NCBI GenBank assembly: GCA_947074295.1
Contig: CAMTPC010000001.1
Coordinates: 1 to 64,000 of the forward strand
Source: an uncultured Bacteroides sp.
GTDB lineage: Bacteria > Bacteroidota > Bacteroidia > Bacteroidales > Bacteroidaceae
Direction of reading: 5' to 3'
Length of the DNA stretch: 64,000 nucleotides
Below are positions 9,849 to 19,354 of the stretch, one piece after another. Below the pieces are notes generated by a model. It searched no databases. It saw only the letters and a list, made by a program, of their open reading frames with translations, and was not told the DNA's origin. The position numbers and the translations under genes are program-made. Each line of letters begins with the position of its first letter. Position 1 is the first letter of the stretch.

Positions 9849-12800
9849 TTAACGGTTCAATGAGAACTTCATGCTAAAGCCAAAGTCAGCATTGGTCACT
9901 GCATACGATGTAGCCGATACTAATGGCTTATTGCGTTGACGATCATAGTATAGACGTATATTTAAATAACGGCTTAAAGTATAATCGGCAGAAAACGATA
10001 TTTTCAGAGCTTGATTACCACTCGTAGCCTGTGTATTTTCTGTCTGGATATCGCGAGCCAATGCCGATTGATTGCGGAAAGATACATCCATGCGCAAAGC
10101 CAAATCATTATTGATTTTATTTTTCGAGTTCTTCGTATTGCGTCCAGGGAATAGTTCCAGATTGACAAATTTATATCCCATACCCAAAACAAAATCACGC
10201 GAAGCAGTCTCTATTATCTGATTGGCCAATAAACTAAGATTCAAAACGCGCGTCTTTTTGTATTCGGCCTTTGTACTCAAACCATTATTGAAGTTTAAGT
10301 CTATACCAATAAGAGGCGAGAATTGTTCATTGATAGACACGGCAGATATGTCATACATGCTCGAAGGGATATAATCGCCATTAGTCACATCTTCGATGAA
10401 ACCTAGATCACCCATATAGCTCACAAAGCTTTGGTACGTATTGTAGCTACCTACACTATATGTACTACGATAGGCATGCGTGATATTAATGCTCTTGAAG
10501 TGCTTCTTAAAGAAAGGCAGCTTACTCAGACCACTATATGTTATCTTCCAGTTGGGCAGCATCGAGAAAATACTTGGGAAGAAATCGAGTGTACTCTTTC
10601 GTGCATCTCGCCCGCTATAAGCAGCCAAGAATGCGGGCACCATCACATCGGGCGAATATGCATCCACTACTCCAATATTGGGAGTTGTTGCATCGGCACG
10701 CGTGGCAGATGTAGGTAAAATAGCCCCATCATAACGTGTCTGCACACGTTGTTGAATCACCTCCATATTATTAAGAAAGCGATCAAACGAAGCCGATGAA
10801 TAACCATTGGACAAGCGTGGGCGCTCAAAAGCACTTCGGATAGTAATGATGGACATATTAAAGTTGCCACTACGCAGTTCGGGCATACCACTAAACATAA
10901 ATTGTATCTCATTGGAACGATTATGCGTACGGTTGGCAGTCAAGTCTATTTTCAAATCACGTATCGGTTCGATTGCCATGCGCAACTGTAAATCCTCTTG
11001 TGCATTGGTAGTGGCAGGACTTGTTATCGAGTCGCAAAGCAACCATCCCCTATCTACTGCCGAATGTATATATTCTTTTCCTACCATACCAAAGGCAAAG
11101 CCTAGTCCAGGAGTAAATCCGTTGTGACTTCGATGTTGTCCAAGCATATCCCCCACTTCGGGTAGAAATCCAGGCAATGTCATGGCATATGTATTCTTAT
11201 AGCTGATACTGAAATTACGTATCATCATACCAAAGCGAGCCACCGACTGCATAGCCTTATAGCTCTTTTTGTCTTCGGGTTTTGGACCTGGTACAGCCGT
11301 TACCTTGATACGCACACTATCGCGTGTATCTATGCGAACCGAGTTGGCATCCAACACTTTGTATCGTATTGCATATCGTTGTCCATCTACAGAAAGCGCA
11401 CTAATTTTCGGTTTCTTAGAATTCAAATTATGACGGACCACCACTGCAGTATCCATTTTCAATTGAATCTCCCGTTCGAACTTTTTGGGTTTTTCGGTAC
11501 GCCTGTTCGTCGCAGCAGGTCTGCGTGTATTAGACGATGCAAAGCGGCGATTGACCTCTTTCAGATAGTTACTCTTATTATATAATGTTTCTAGGTTGAA
11601 GCGCGAACTGATATCAATAGTACGCTGATTAGCAACTGTGTTTCCCAAGTTATAACCATCCGTCAATGAAACTCCTCTATCCCAATTATAAGATGATGCA
11701 AAACGAGCATCAGCAGTGATCCAGTCTGTAGCAGGAATCTTATCGAAAGGCAACTTGTAGGATGCATTAAAAGTTTGTTGATAATCGATAGGGCGACCTA
11801 GGCTCAGTAGACTTCGACGAATCGTGTCCTTACGTGCATCATAACTGTCTGGGTCAATATTACGATTCAACACACCATAGGGTTCTTCAATCTCAGCCCT
11901 TGTTGCAGATGTAAAGCTCATCTTCAAAGCCTTCGATAAATCCCATCGGATCGAGAAGTCACGATTCCACAACCATGTCTTCGCCACACTTACAGGTATT
12001 CCTGTCGGATCGTCCAGCGCTTCCATGTCGCGTAGCTGCAACTCGTAGTAATGCCTTGTCATATCCGTATTGAAAGACAGATTCTGAGGGAGATAATTTA
12101 AGTTGAAATCCTTGAAGATACGCATCCATTTGGATTTGCTCTTCATCTGCTTGAATGGCTCCCATGCTTTGTAGGCTGGTGCATAGTTATAGGACAATGC
12201 TGCTCGCCAGTCAGTTTCATCTTCATAGACAATGGTGCTCCCTTGATTATGACGCTTCATGAGACTGTAGCTCATCGAGAAGTTAGCCGGATCATAAGGC
12301 ATCGGATTTTTGCTAGCCACATTAAAAGCCATATTACTAACGCTGAAGCTCTTATAAACAGTCAATTCTTCGGCTATATTCCGCAAAGAGTCACGCTCTC
12401 GTTTGTTGGCCAAAGACGCCAATGCATCTTTCATCAACATATCACTATCCAGCGGATTGTATTTAGGCGTGGTTTTCTCGCGCGAATAGGAGAAATAGAT
12501 AGGTGCATTTAGTTTTAGTGCTTTCGGGAAGAATCGTCCCGCTTCGAATGCTGTAGTAAACTGATACTGATAAAAGTCGTCCATGCGGCGTTCGCTAAGA
12601 CTCTGCTCCAAGCCTCCAAATCCAGCTGTCTCGATATGTCCGGCAAAGTTTATATTGCCTATGTCCGAAAGTTGCACGTTCATATTGCCGAGTGCAGCCC
12701 ATCCGCCTTCCTCATCGAAGTCAGACAAACGCAGCTCATTCACCCAAATCTCAGCCGATTTTGTAGCACGCGAATTATTGCGCACACCAATCATCATAGT

Positions 12801-15800
12801 TTTGATCTCTCCCAACGAAGGATTACCCATCACACTCACTTTATTGGCTGGTTGTTCGGGGTCATATTCAGAATAAATCTTGCTATAGCTCACTCCTAAA
12901 TTAGGATTTGCCTTAGCGATGTTTCGCTTCTTTTTCAAGTCAGTAAACACCGAAAGCAATACATCCAATGTATTATCTATGGGCCATACTTTATAACGGT
13001 CCGATTCTGAATCGTTGTTATAGTGTCCTGGGGCTGTCAATGACAGCGGTATCTCATATTCATAGTAGTTAGCACGATAGTCTGAACCGAAGCGGATGAA
13101 TACAGACAGTTCGCTATCCTTCACATTAGTGATATTGTCGACCAGAGCCTCTGCATGAGTGAACATTTTCAGTCGCTTATAATAGCGCATATCCAGTGAA
13201 GAGTTCTTATACACCGCACGCGCATCACCCGCTGCCAGGTCAATCACTTTCAAATCCATTGCTTGTTCATTTTTTTGCAGCAACTGAGGTTGTCCAGGAT
13301 CGACTACACGTGTTATCTTAGGCGGCATCACGTAATTTACAGGAGTCTTATCCCCATTTTCTTCCAAGTTCACAGTCGATACATCCAGAGTACCTGTTAT
13401 CGATGGAGCAGGGTTTTGCAGATTGTAAAGTGCATCGGTATAGGTGCGCCACTCACCGCGCACTAACTCTAATGATGCAAAACGCAGAATCACGGGTTTC
13501 TTAAAGCCCGTGAGAAACATACGCATGAAACGGATGGATTTAAAGTCGCGTATATTGCCGATGGCTTCGCCACTACGCACAGGTACTTTGAACTGATACC
13601 ACACCACTTCCTCCGTAGAGCCGTTTCTCAACTTCACTTTCGTTACCCGCTTATCTGTCACATAGTTCTCTCCTACTTCTAGTTTGGAGGGTTTCAGGTG
13701 CACACGATACTGGAAATATTTCTCTGTTTCCTGCAATGTATTATCTTGATTGATATCCTCGATATCGGGTGTGGTTTTCGCCGCAGTCGGATAGCGTTCT
13801 GGCGAATCTTCATCGGCAGTAGAGTTGCCTTCCGTGTTGTTGATAAACTTATAACGATTGATGATATCCAATTCTTCGGCATCATAGTCCGAGCCCCTGA
13901 AATAGTGATATTTATCCGCAGCAGGCGACTCCCAGAATTTTTGGAAAACCTCAGGATCTAGTATGCCTTGCACAGCATCCAGATATTCCTTATAGGTAGG
14001 GTATTCGCGTTCGTTTTCGACCGAAAGTCCGTTAAGACCAACGTCCTGCTTACGACGCGCTCCTGACGAGTTGTCGAATGCATAGACCAAGCTACGATCT
14101 TTGGGAACACGACCCCAAACCGTCTCTTCTACTTTTGATGGATCATCATCGATAGGCAGACCATTTTCAAAGAACTTCTTGCCGTCTTTCAAAATATCTT
14201 CTGATATGTCTCCTAAGTTGATGTAAAGATAGCCACCCTCATCTTTGCTGGGTGTACCATCTGTACGCGTACTGAATTGGCCTCTTTCATCGCCATCGGC
14301 ATAGATAAATGGGTCGAGCATCCAAAACTCAAGATATTCGATATTGGCGGTTTCAAAATCACTAGTTTCGATGCGACGCATCATACCTCCCCAACGCTTC
14401 TCGGGACCGTTGAGTGTACCATCGCTATTCAGATCGCGGTCCAGATTGTAGGGGCCACGCTCTTCTGGGAAGTAGGCCATGTTTAGAACAGCCAATGTAG
14501 CGGCATCCGAATAGTTTAGCTGTTTATTGGGAAATAGTTCTTGCTCGTACACCTCGCGTACATAGTGATTGGATAGTTGGTTCAAGTCGTTCTTGATATG
14601 GGTAGGTGTCAATGACGAATTACGACGAGTGAATAGACCATCTATATGATACCAAGCCAGCTGTGAGCGATTCTTACCATATTCTATATTATTGGACAAG
14701 GCTGCTTCGGGAAATAATATAGAGCCATCTTCTCCTTTAGCGCCATAGGGTGCGGAAGATAGCTGCCAATTGAGAGGAGCGCGCAAGTCTATACCGCTTT
14801 GAGTGCTCTCAAAATCATCAATAAATACAGAGTTATCCTGTATGCCTTTGCTGTGACCAGGGATCAGATGGGCAAACTCCACACCCATATTGATCTGTGA
14901 TGGTGCAGTGGCTTCTGTAAAGGGCAATTTGTCAATCATATTGGTGAGCCATTGACTTTCCGTTTTCCACGACGCATTCACGCCCCACAGTGTGTTGGAT
15001 ATGGGCTCTTCGCCCACGACTACCTTTGTGGTGAGTGCTCGCTCATTCATGTGCATCACCGTACCACCAAACTGGAAGTTGGGCGAATAGTCATACGTAA
15101 AGTTGAGTCCCATCATCGTCTTGCGCTGCATGCTATACATCGTGGTACTTTCCAGATTGACAGTGATAGGTGTGCCCGCATCCAATATGCTTTGATTGAT
15201 GATGGTCACCACCCCCATGGTGTAATCCACCGTGTAGTCGGAGTTCTCTGTCAATATCTGACCGCCTGCCGAAACACGCACCGAACCACGAGGAACATTC
15301 ATCGATCCTAGGCGTATTTCATTGGCTGCCGAAGCCTTATACTCACCTTCCAGTCTATAGCGGTTCTTTTCGGCTAGCTGCTTGGCTACAGTCCGTGTCG
15401 AGTCGTAAAGCTCTTGGAAAACGTATTTTTCGGCGATGGCATTATTGCCGATAGCCTCGCGGAGATGATTACCAAAAGGCTCCACCACTGGGAAGAAGAT
15501 GCGCCCATTCTGTGCATTGATGGTATATCCTTCCACAAAGTCGAAAAAGCCATTGCTACCTAGTTGATTTTGGCTGTTCAGACGGTCAAGCCCCATCACC
15601 TTGAGCAGTGGTATGCGCGCAATATTGCCCTCAGGGATATAGCGCATGTATACACCACTAGTATCATTGAGCATCGTGATGTTTAGCGTAAACTTTTCTT
15701 TCTGCACCTGGAAAGCGTTGAGCGAATATACATTCTTCATCATCAGGTGCCAGCAAGTAGCTAGTGGTGAGTTGGATGTATTTTTCAGCAACTTCACATA

Positions 15801-17168
15801 CAAGCAGTTACTAGTTTCTTTTATATCCGATGCAAACTCACCGACTTGATAGCGCTGTCCCTTCAAGGTATATTCAAAAGCCACCGCTAGCGCTTCGTCT
15901 GGCTGCAAGGTTTGTCTTAACGAAATATAACCAAGTGAAGTATGTACTGTATATTCAGAAGAGGTCAACAATCGAGCACTTTCTATCTTTTCATAGTCTT
16001 CGCCACTTTCCATTCCGGGGATACCTTGCATCACACTATTCACGGCACTGATGTCACGCGCCATCGGATAGCTGTTGACCATCGACGAATAAAGATTATT
16101 GGCTGCATTGCGCGGAGCCAGATTAGTCATCGACTCGGATACCCATGGCGTACCTTCGGTTATCACTTTCGACTCACCAATATCACTAAAAGCCACTAAG
16201 TTGCGTGGATTGTCATAATTTCCTCTCTTATTGGTGATCCATACCTCTACCCTGCTGATAGTAACACCAGACAGAATATTGGGCAGTTGAGACATATTAC
16301 CATCATAGGTATCACGAAAATAATGCGCTAAGAAAAAGTGTCTATTCTCATCATAGGCATCAACCGAGAAGTCGAACGGAATGGTCTGCGCCCCACCTTT
16401 ACTGGTCACTGTTTTCGATTCACTTTCTTGCTGACTCAGCACAGTCTGTAGTTTCAGTTTGCCAAACTGCAAATCGGCACGAACACCAAATAGTGTAGAT
16501 GCTCCGCGAATCAGTGAGTTGCCGGTGCTCATGCTGATATTACCCGCCTCCAAAAGTTTGATGATTTCATCTTCCTTGCCTTCATACTTCAATTTCATAT
16601 TTTTGTTATCGAAGTCGAAGGTTGCGTCAGTGTTGTAGTTCAAGTCTAGATTGACTTTATCGCCTACTCGACCATTCACATTGATATTGATTTTCTCGTC
16701 AAAGTCAAATGCCCAGGTCTTTCGCATACTCTCGGGCAATGATGGATTCTCCACATTTTTATAACTTACCCCGAAACTCAGTTCGGCGCTACCCTGCGTA
16801 CGCACCTGCACACCTCCGGGGCCGAAAATCTTCTCAGCAGGTCCGAGGTTGAATGACATGTTGGTAAAATCGAACTTCTCTTTGGTCTGAGTAACTATGG
16901 AATCGTTGCGTTTTTTGTAGTAAGCCTGCATGGATTTTCGCATACTCCACTCCATATATTCGGCGGGAGTCAGCACCAATGGCACTTCCATTTCTTGCCC
17001 TCCCACGATGGTGTGTATCAGGTAGCGATTAGTCAGTTCGTCATAGGTGACGTTTTCTTGTACGATAGGCATAGGTTGTGTTTGTGCGTATCCCTTTTGA
17101 TTGCTTACTATTAGTAGCAATAAAAGGATAAGACACAATGACCCAATACTATGCGCTATTCTTTGCAT
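9849..17168 (-). CDS. sprA: Cell-surface protein SprA (Sov), type IX secretion system outer-membrane translocon
   Basis: 2439 aa; signal peptide; NLGPAEKIFGPGGVQVRTQGSAELSFGV, GSRDFVLG-type C-terminal barrel repeats, IEDINQDNTL segment; adjacent to ruvA as in other Bacteroidetes. Confidence 0.95.
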   Translation of the reverse strand: MQRIAHSIGSLCLILLLLLIVSNQKGYAQTQPMPIVQENVTYDELTNRYLIHTIVGGQEMEVPLVLTPAEYMEWSMRKSMQAYYKKRNDSIVTQTKEKFDFTNMSFNLGPAEKIFGPGGVQVRTQGSAELSFGVSYKNVENPSLPESMRKTWAFDFDEKININVNGRVGDKVNLDLNYNTDATFDFDNKNMKLKYEGKEDEIIKLLEAGNISMSTGNSLIRGASTLFGVRADLQFGKLKLQTVLSQQESESKTVTSKGGAQTIPFDFSVDAYDENRHFFLAHYFRDTYDGNMSQLPNILSGVTISRVEVWITNKRGNYDNPRNLVAFSDIGESKVITEGTPWVSESMTNLAPRNAANNLYSSMVNSYPMARDISAVNSVMQGIPGMESGEDYEKIESARLLTSSEYTVHTSLGYISLRQTLQPDEALAVAFEYTLKGQRYQVGEFASDIKETSNCLYVKLLKNTSNSPLATCWHLMMKNVYSLNAFQVQKEKFTLNITMLNDTSGVYMRYIPEGNIARIPLLKVMGLDRLNSQNQLGSNGFFDFVEGYTINAQNGRIFFPVVEPFGNHLREAIGNNAIAEKYVFQELYDSTRTVAKQLAEKNRYRLEGEYKASAANEIRLGSMNVPRGSVRVSAGGQILTENSDYTVDYTMGVVTIINQSILDAGTPITVNLESTTMYSMQRKTMMGLNFTYDYSPNFQFGGTVMHMNERALTTKVVVGEEPISNTLWGVNASWKTESQWLTNMIDKLPFTEATAPSQINMGVEFAHLIPGHSKGIQDNSVFIDDFESTQSGIDLRAPLNWQLSSAPYGAKGEDGSILFPEAALSNNIEYGKNRSQLAWYHIDGLFTRRNSSLTPTHIKNDLNQLSNHYVREVYEQELFPNKQLNYSDAATLAVLNMAYFPEERGPYNLDRDLNSDGTLNGPEKRWGGMMRRIETSDFETANIEYLEFWMLDPFIYADGDERGQFSTRTDGTPSKDEGGYLYINLGDISEDILKDGKKFFENGLPIDDDPSKVEETVWGRVPKDRSLVYAFDNSSGARRKQDVGLNGLSVENEREYPTYKEYLDAVQGILDPEVFQKFWESPAADKYHYFRGSDYDAEELDIINRYKFINNTEGNSTADEDSPERYPTAAKTTPDIEDINQDNTLQETEKYFQYRVHLKPSKLEVGENYVTDKRVTKVKLRNGSTEEVVWYQFKVPVRSGEAIGNIRDFKSIRFMRMFLTGFKKPVILRFASLELVRGEWRTYTDALYNLQNPAPSITGTLDVSTVNLEENGDKTPVNYVMPPKITRVVDPGQPQLLQKNEQAMDLKVIDLAAGDARAVYKNSSLDMRYYKRLKMFTHAEALVDNITNVKDSELSVFIRFGSDYRANYYEYEIPLSLTAPGHYNNDSESDRYKVWPIDNTLDVLLSVFTDLKKKRNIAKANPNLGVSYSKIYSEYDPEQPANKVSVMGNPSLGEIKTMMIGVRNNSRATKSAEIWVNELRLSDFDEEGGWAALGNMNVQLSDIGNINFAGHIETAGFGGLEQSLSERRMDDFYQYQFTTAFEAGRFFPKALKLNAPIYFSYSREKTTPKYNPLDSDMLMKDALASLANKRERDSLRNIAEELTVYKSFSVSNMAFNVASKNPMPYDPANFSMSYSLMKRHNQGSTIVYEDETDWRAALSYNYAPAYKAWEPFKQMKSKSKWMRIFKDFNLNYLPQNLSFNTDMTRHYYELQLRDMEALDDPTGIPVSVAKTWLWNRDFSIRWDLSKALKMSFTSATRAEIEEPYGVLNRNIDPDSYDARKDTIRRSLLSLGRPIDYQQTFNASYKLPFDKIPATDWITADARFASSYNWDRGVSLTDGYNLGNTVANQRTIDISSRFNLETLYNKSNYLKEVNRRFASSNTRRPAATNRRTEKPKKFEREIQLKMDTAVVVRHNLNSKKPKISALSVDGQRYAIRYKVLDANSVRIDTRDSVRIKVTAVPGPKPEDKKSYKAMQSVARFGMMIRNFSISYKNTYAMTLPGFLPEVGDMLGQHRSHNGFTPGLGFAFGMVGKEYIHSAVDRGWLLCDSITSPATTNAQEDLQLRMAIEPIRDLKIDLTANRTHNRSNEIQFMFSGMPELRSGNFNMSIITIRSAFERPRLSNGYSSASFDRFLNNMEVIQQRVQTRYDGAILPTSATRADATTPNIGVVDAYSPDVMVPAFLAAYSGRDARKSTLDFFPSIFSMLPNWKITYSGLSKLPFFKKHFKSINITHAYRSTYSVGSYNTYQSFVSYMGDLGFIEDVTNGDYIPSSMYDISAVSINEQFSPLIGIDLNFNNGLSTKAEYKKTRVLNLSLLANQIIETASRDFVLGMGYKFVNLELFPGRNTKNSKNKINNDLALRMDVSFRNQSALARDIQTENTQATSGNQALKISFSADYTLSRYLNIRLYYDRQRNKPLVSATSYAVTNADFGFSMKFSLNR

Positions 17169-17761
17169 TACAGTCTTTTGAGAGCTAGCTTTATCACTCG
17201 CTCGACAGCTGCTTCTGGTTCTTCCTTCAAGATGGTTTGCACCACTTTTTGCGATGGAGCAGCCGCAAAGCCAAGCATCGTCAATGCGGCAATAGCTTCT
17301 GATTGCACCTCGGCACTCATCGCTGTAAATGCGATAGAGGTCCCCGAGACATCAGCTGCCGAAATCTTTATTTTATCTTTCAAATCAACGATGATACGTT
17401 GGGCGGTTTTCAGTCCGATGCCTTTAACCGTTTTCAGCATATTTACATTTTCACTACTGATTACTTGTACCAATTCGTTATAGGACATGGCCGAGAGTAT
17501 CATCCTGGCAGTATTGCCCCCTATACCCGAAACCGAAATCAACAGCTGGAAAATTTCGCGTTCGGCTTTATCGGCAAAACCGAAAAGTATATGTGCATCT
17601 TCGCGAATCGCCTCGTGAATGAAAAGTTTACAGTTACTTTTACCCTGTATAGCGGAGTAGGTGTTGAGCGAGATATTTACGGCATATCCCAAGCCATTAC
17701 AGTCGATCACGGCAACTGCCGGTGTCAGTTCGGCTATTTCGCCTCTAACATATTCTATCAT
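17168..17761 (-). CDS. ruvA: Holliday junction branch migration protein RuvA
   Basis: [32 protein letters not shown]..., HhH motifs [13 protein letters not shown] and [18 protein letters not shown]. Confidence 0.97.
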   Translation of the reverse strand: MIEYVRGEIAELTPAVAVIDCNGLGYAVNISLNTYSAIQGKSNCKLFIHEAIREDAHILFGFADKAEREIFQLLISVSGIGGNTARMILSAMSYNELVQVISSENVNMLKTVKGIGLKTAQRIIVDLKDKIKISAADVSGTSIAFTAMSAEVQSEAIAALTMLGFAAAPSQKVVQTILKEEPEAAVERVIKLALKRL

Positions 17762-17966
17762 AAGCTTTTTTAAGTGAAAACGACCATACCAACACTCATC
17801 GTTAACCTCTATTTGTCATCTATGCGTTTGTACGGTCTATTGCTATGTTTCATTAACGATTATTCATAGTGTTTTATTGTGTTCCATTAAGTGAAGATAT
17901 GCAACATTATGTATTACTCTGGATTACTTTACATCAAAACATTTTTTCAATTTCATATAATTATTC

Positions 17967-17974
17967 TACTTTTG
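17967..17974 (+). promoter_or_regulatory. -7 promoter element for ddh
   Basis: TACTTTTG 45 nt upstream of the ATG at 18019. Confidence 0.4.
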
Positions 17975-18018
17975 TCATATAGAACTATTTTAGTATATAC
18001 TTAGAAACCAATAAAGAA

Positions 18019-18918
18019 ATGAAAAAACTTAGAGCAGCCATCGTTGGTTATGGCAATATCGGACAATACGTATTGGAAGCTTTGCAAGCGGCTCCCGATT
18101 TTGAAGTTGCAGGTGTGGTGCGCCGTGCAGGTGCCGAAAACAAACCCACCGAACTGGCCGAATATGATGTGGTGAAAAGCATCACTGAGCTGAAAGATGT
18201 AGATGTAGCTATCCTGTGCACACCTACACGCAGCGTTGAAGCCTATGCCAAAGAAATACTTGCATTGGGCATCAACACTGTAGATAGCTTCGATATTCAT
18301 ACCGGCATTGTGCCATTGCGCAAGGAATTGGGTGAATGTGCCAAGGCACACAACGCTGTAGCAGTGATTGCAGCAGGTTGGGATCCAGGTACAGACTCTG
18401 TGGTGCGTACCATGCTCGAAGCTATCGCGCCAAAAGGCATCACTTATACCAACTTTGGCCCAGGTATGAGTATGGGTCACACTGTAGCAGTGAAAGCGAT
18501 CCCAGGTGTGAAAGCTGCTCTCTCGATGACAATACCAACAGGAACCAGCATACACCGACGCATGGTTTACATCGAGGTGAAAGATGGTTACAACTTTGAC
18601 GAAGTGGCAAAAGCTATCAAGGCGGATGCTTATTTCGTAAATGACGAAACGCATGTAAAAGAGGTTCCTAGCGTAGATGCGCTTCTTGACATGGGCCATG
18701 GCGTGAACCTTACACGTAAAGGCGTATCGGGCAAGACACAAAATCAGCTTTTCGAATTTAATATGCGTATAAACAATCCTGCCCTTACTGCTCAAGTTTT
18801 GGTGTGTGTGGCTCGCGCTTCATTCCGTCAACAACCCGGTTGCTACACGATGGTAGAAATTCCAGTAATCGATTTGCTTCCAGGCGAACGCGAAGAATGG
18901 ATCGCACATTTGGTGTAA
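18019..18918 (+). CDS. ddh: meso-Diaminopimelate dehydrogenase
   Basis: MKKLRAAIVGYGNIGQYVLEALQAAPDFEVAGVVRR, AGWDPGTDSVVRTMLEAIAPKGITYTNFGPGMSMGHTVAVKAIPGVKAALSMTIP. Confidence 0.96.
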   Translation: MKKLRAAIVGYGNIGQYVLEALQAAPDFEVAGVVRRAGAENKPTELAEYDVVKSITELKDVDVAILCTPTRSVEAYAKEILALGINTVDSFDIHTGIVPLRKELGECAKAHNAVAVIAAGWDPGTDSVVRTMLEAIAPKGITYTNFGPGMSMGHTVAVKAIPGVKAALSMTIPTGTSIHRRMVYIEVKDGYNFDEVAKAIKADAYFVNDETHVKEVPSVDALLDMGHGVNLTRKGVSGKTQNQLFEFNMRINNPALTAQVLVCVARASFRQQPGCYTMVEIPVIDLLPGEREEWIAHLV

Positions 18919-18954
18919 ATAATTATATTTAAATAGATCACCTGATTTCATATC

Positions 18955-18996
18955 CCATTCCTATAAGATTAAACACTTATGGGAATGGTTTTTTTT
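18955..18996 (+). terminator. Rho-independent terminator of ddh
   Basis: CCATTCCTATAAG...CTTATGGGAATGG followed by a poly-T run. Confidence 0.85.
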
Positions 18997-19084
18997 TACT
19001 TTGCGATGTGTTTATATAAAAACACCCACATCTCACCATACTGCTGATAATCACATATTTACAAATCACTAAAAAATGAATCGG

Positions 19085-19172
19085 TGAACAAGGCTGATGG
19101 GATGACTGAACAAGGTTATCTAGCAATCTGAACAGCCTCAACTGGCAGGCTGCTAAGTGCTAACTAATAAAA
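19085..19172. repeat. Degenerate 22-nt-period intergenic repeat, locus A
   Basis: Units begin at exact 22-nt intervals: 19085 TGAACAAGGCTGATGGGATGAC; 19107 TGAACAAGGTTATCTAGCAATC; 19129 TGAACAGCCTCAACTGGCAGGC; 19151 TGCTAAGTGCTAACTAATAAAA (weak). Confidence 0.6.
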
Positions 19173-19354
19173 TTGCGGTATTGATTTAAAAAAATGGATA
19201 TAGTACATAGCAAGATTCTCTTCTTTTTTGTGACAATAGGATAGCTATCCTAAAATTAATCTGTACTTTTGAATTTTGTTTAGATGGCATCTCATGTATT
19301 TTTCGAGATCATCAGACGAAGTGGAGATCGACACAACTGTTATCAACATATTAT

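Noticed and set aside
18001-18795. 264-aa minus-strand ORF opposite ddh
   Set aside because: Composition is low-plausibility (Cys/His/Phe-rich) and it is a shadow of the codon usage of the well-supported ddh gene.
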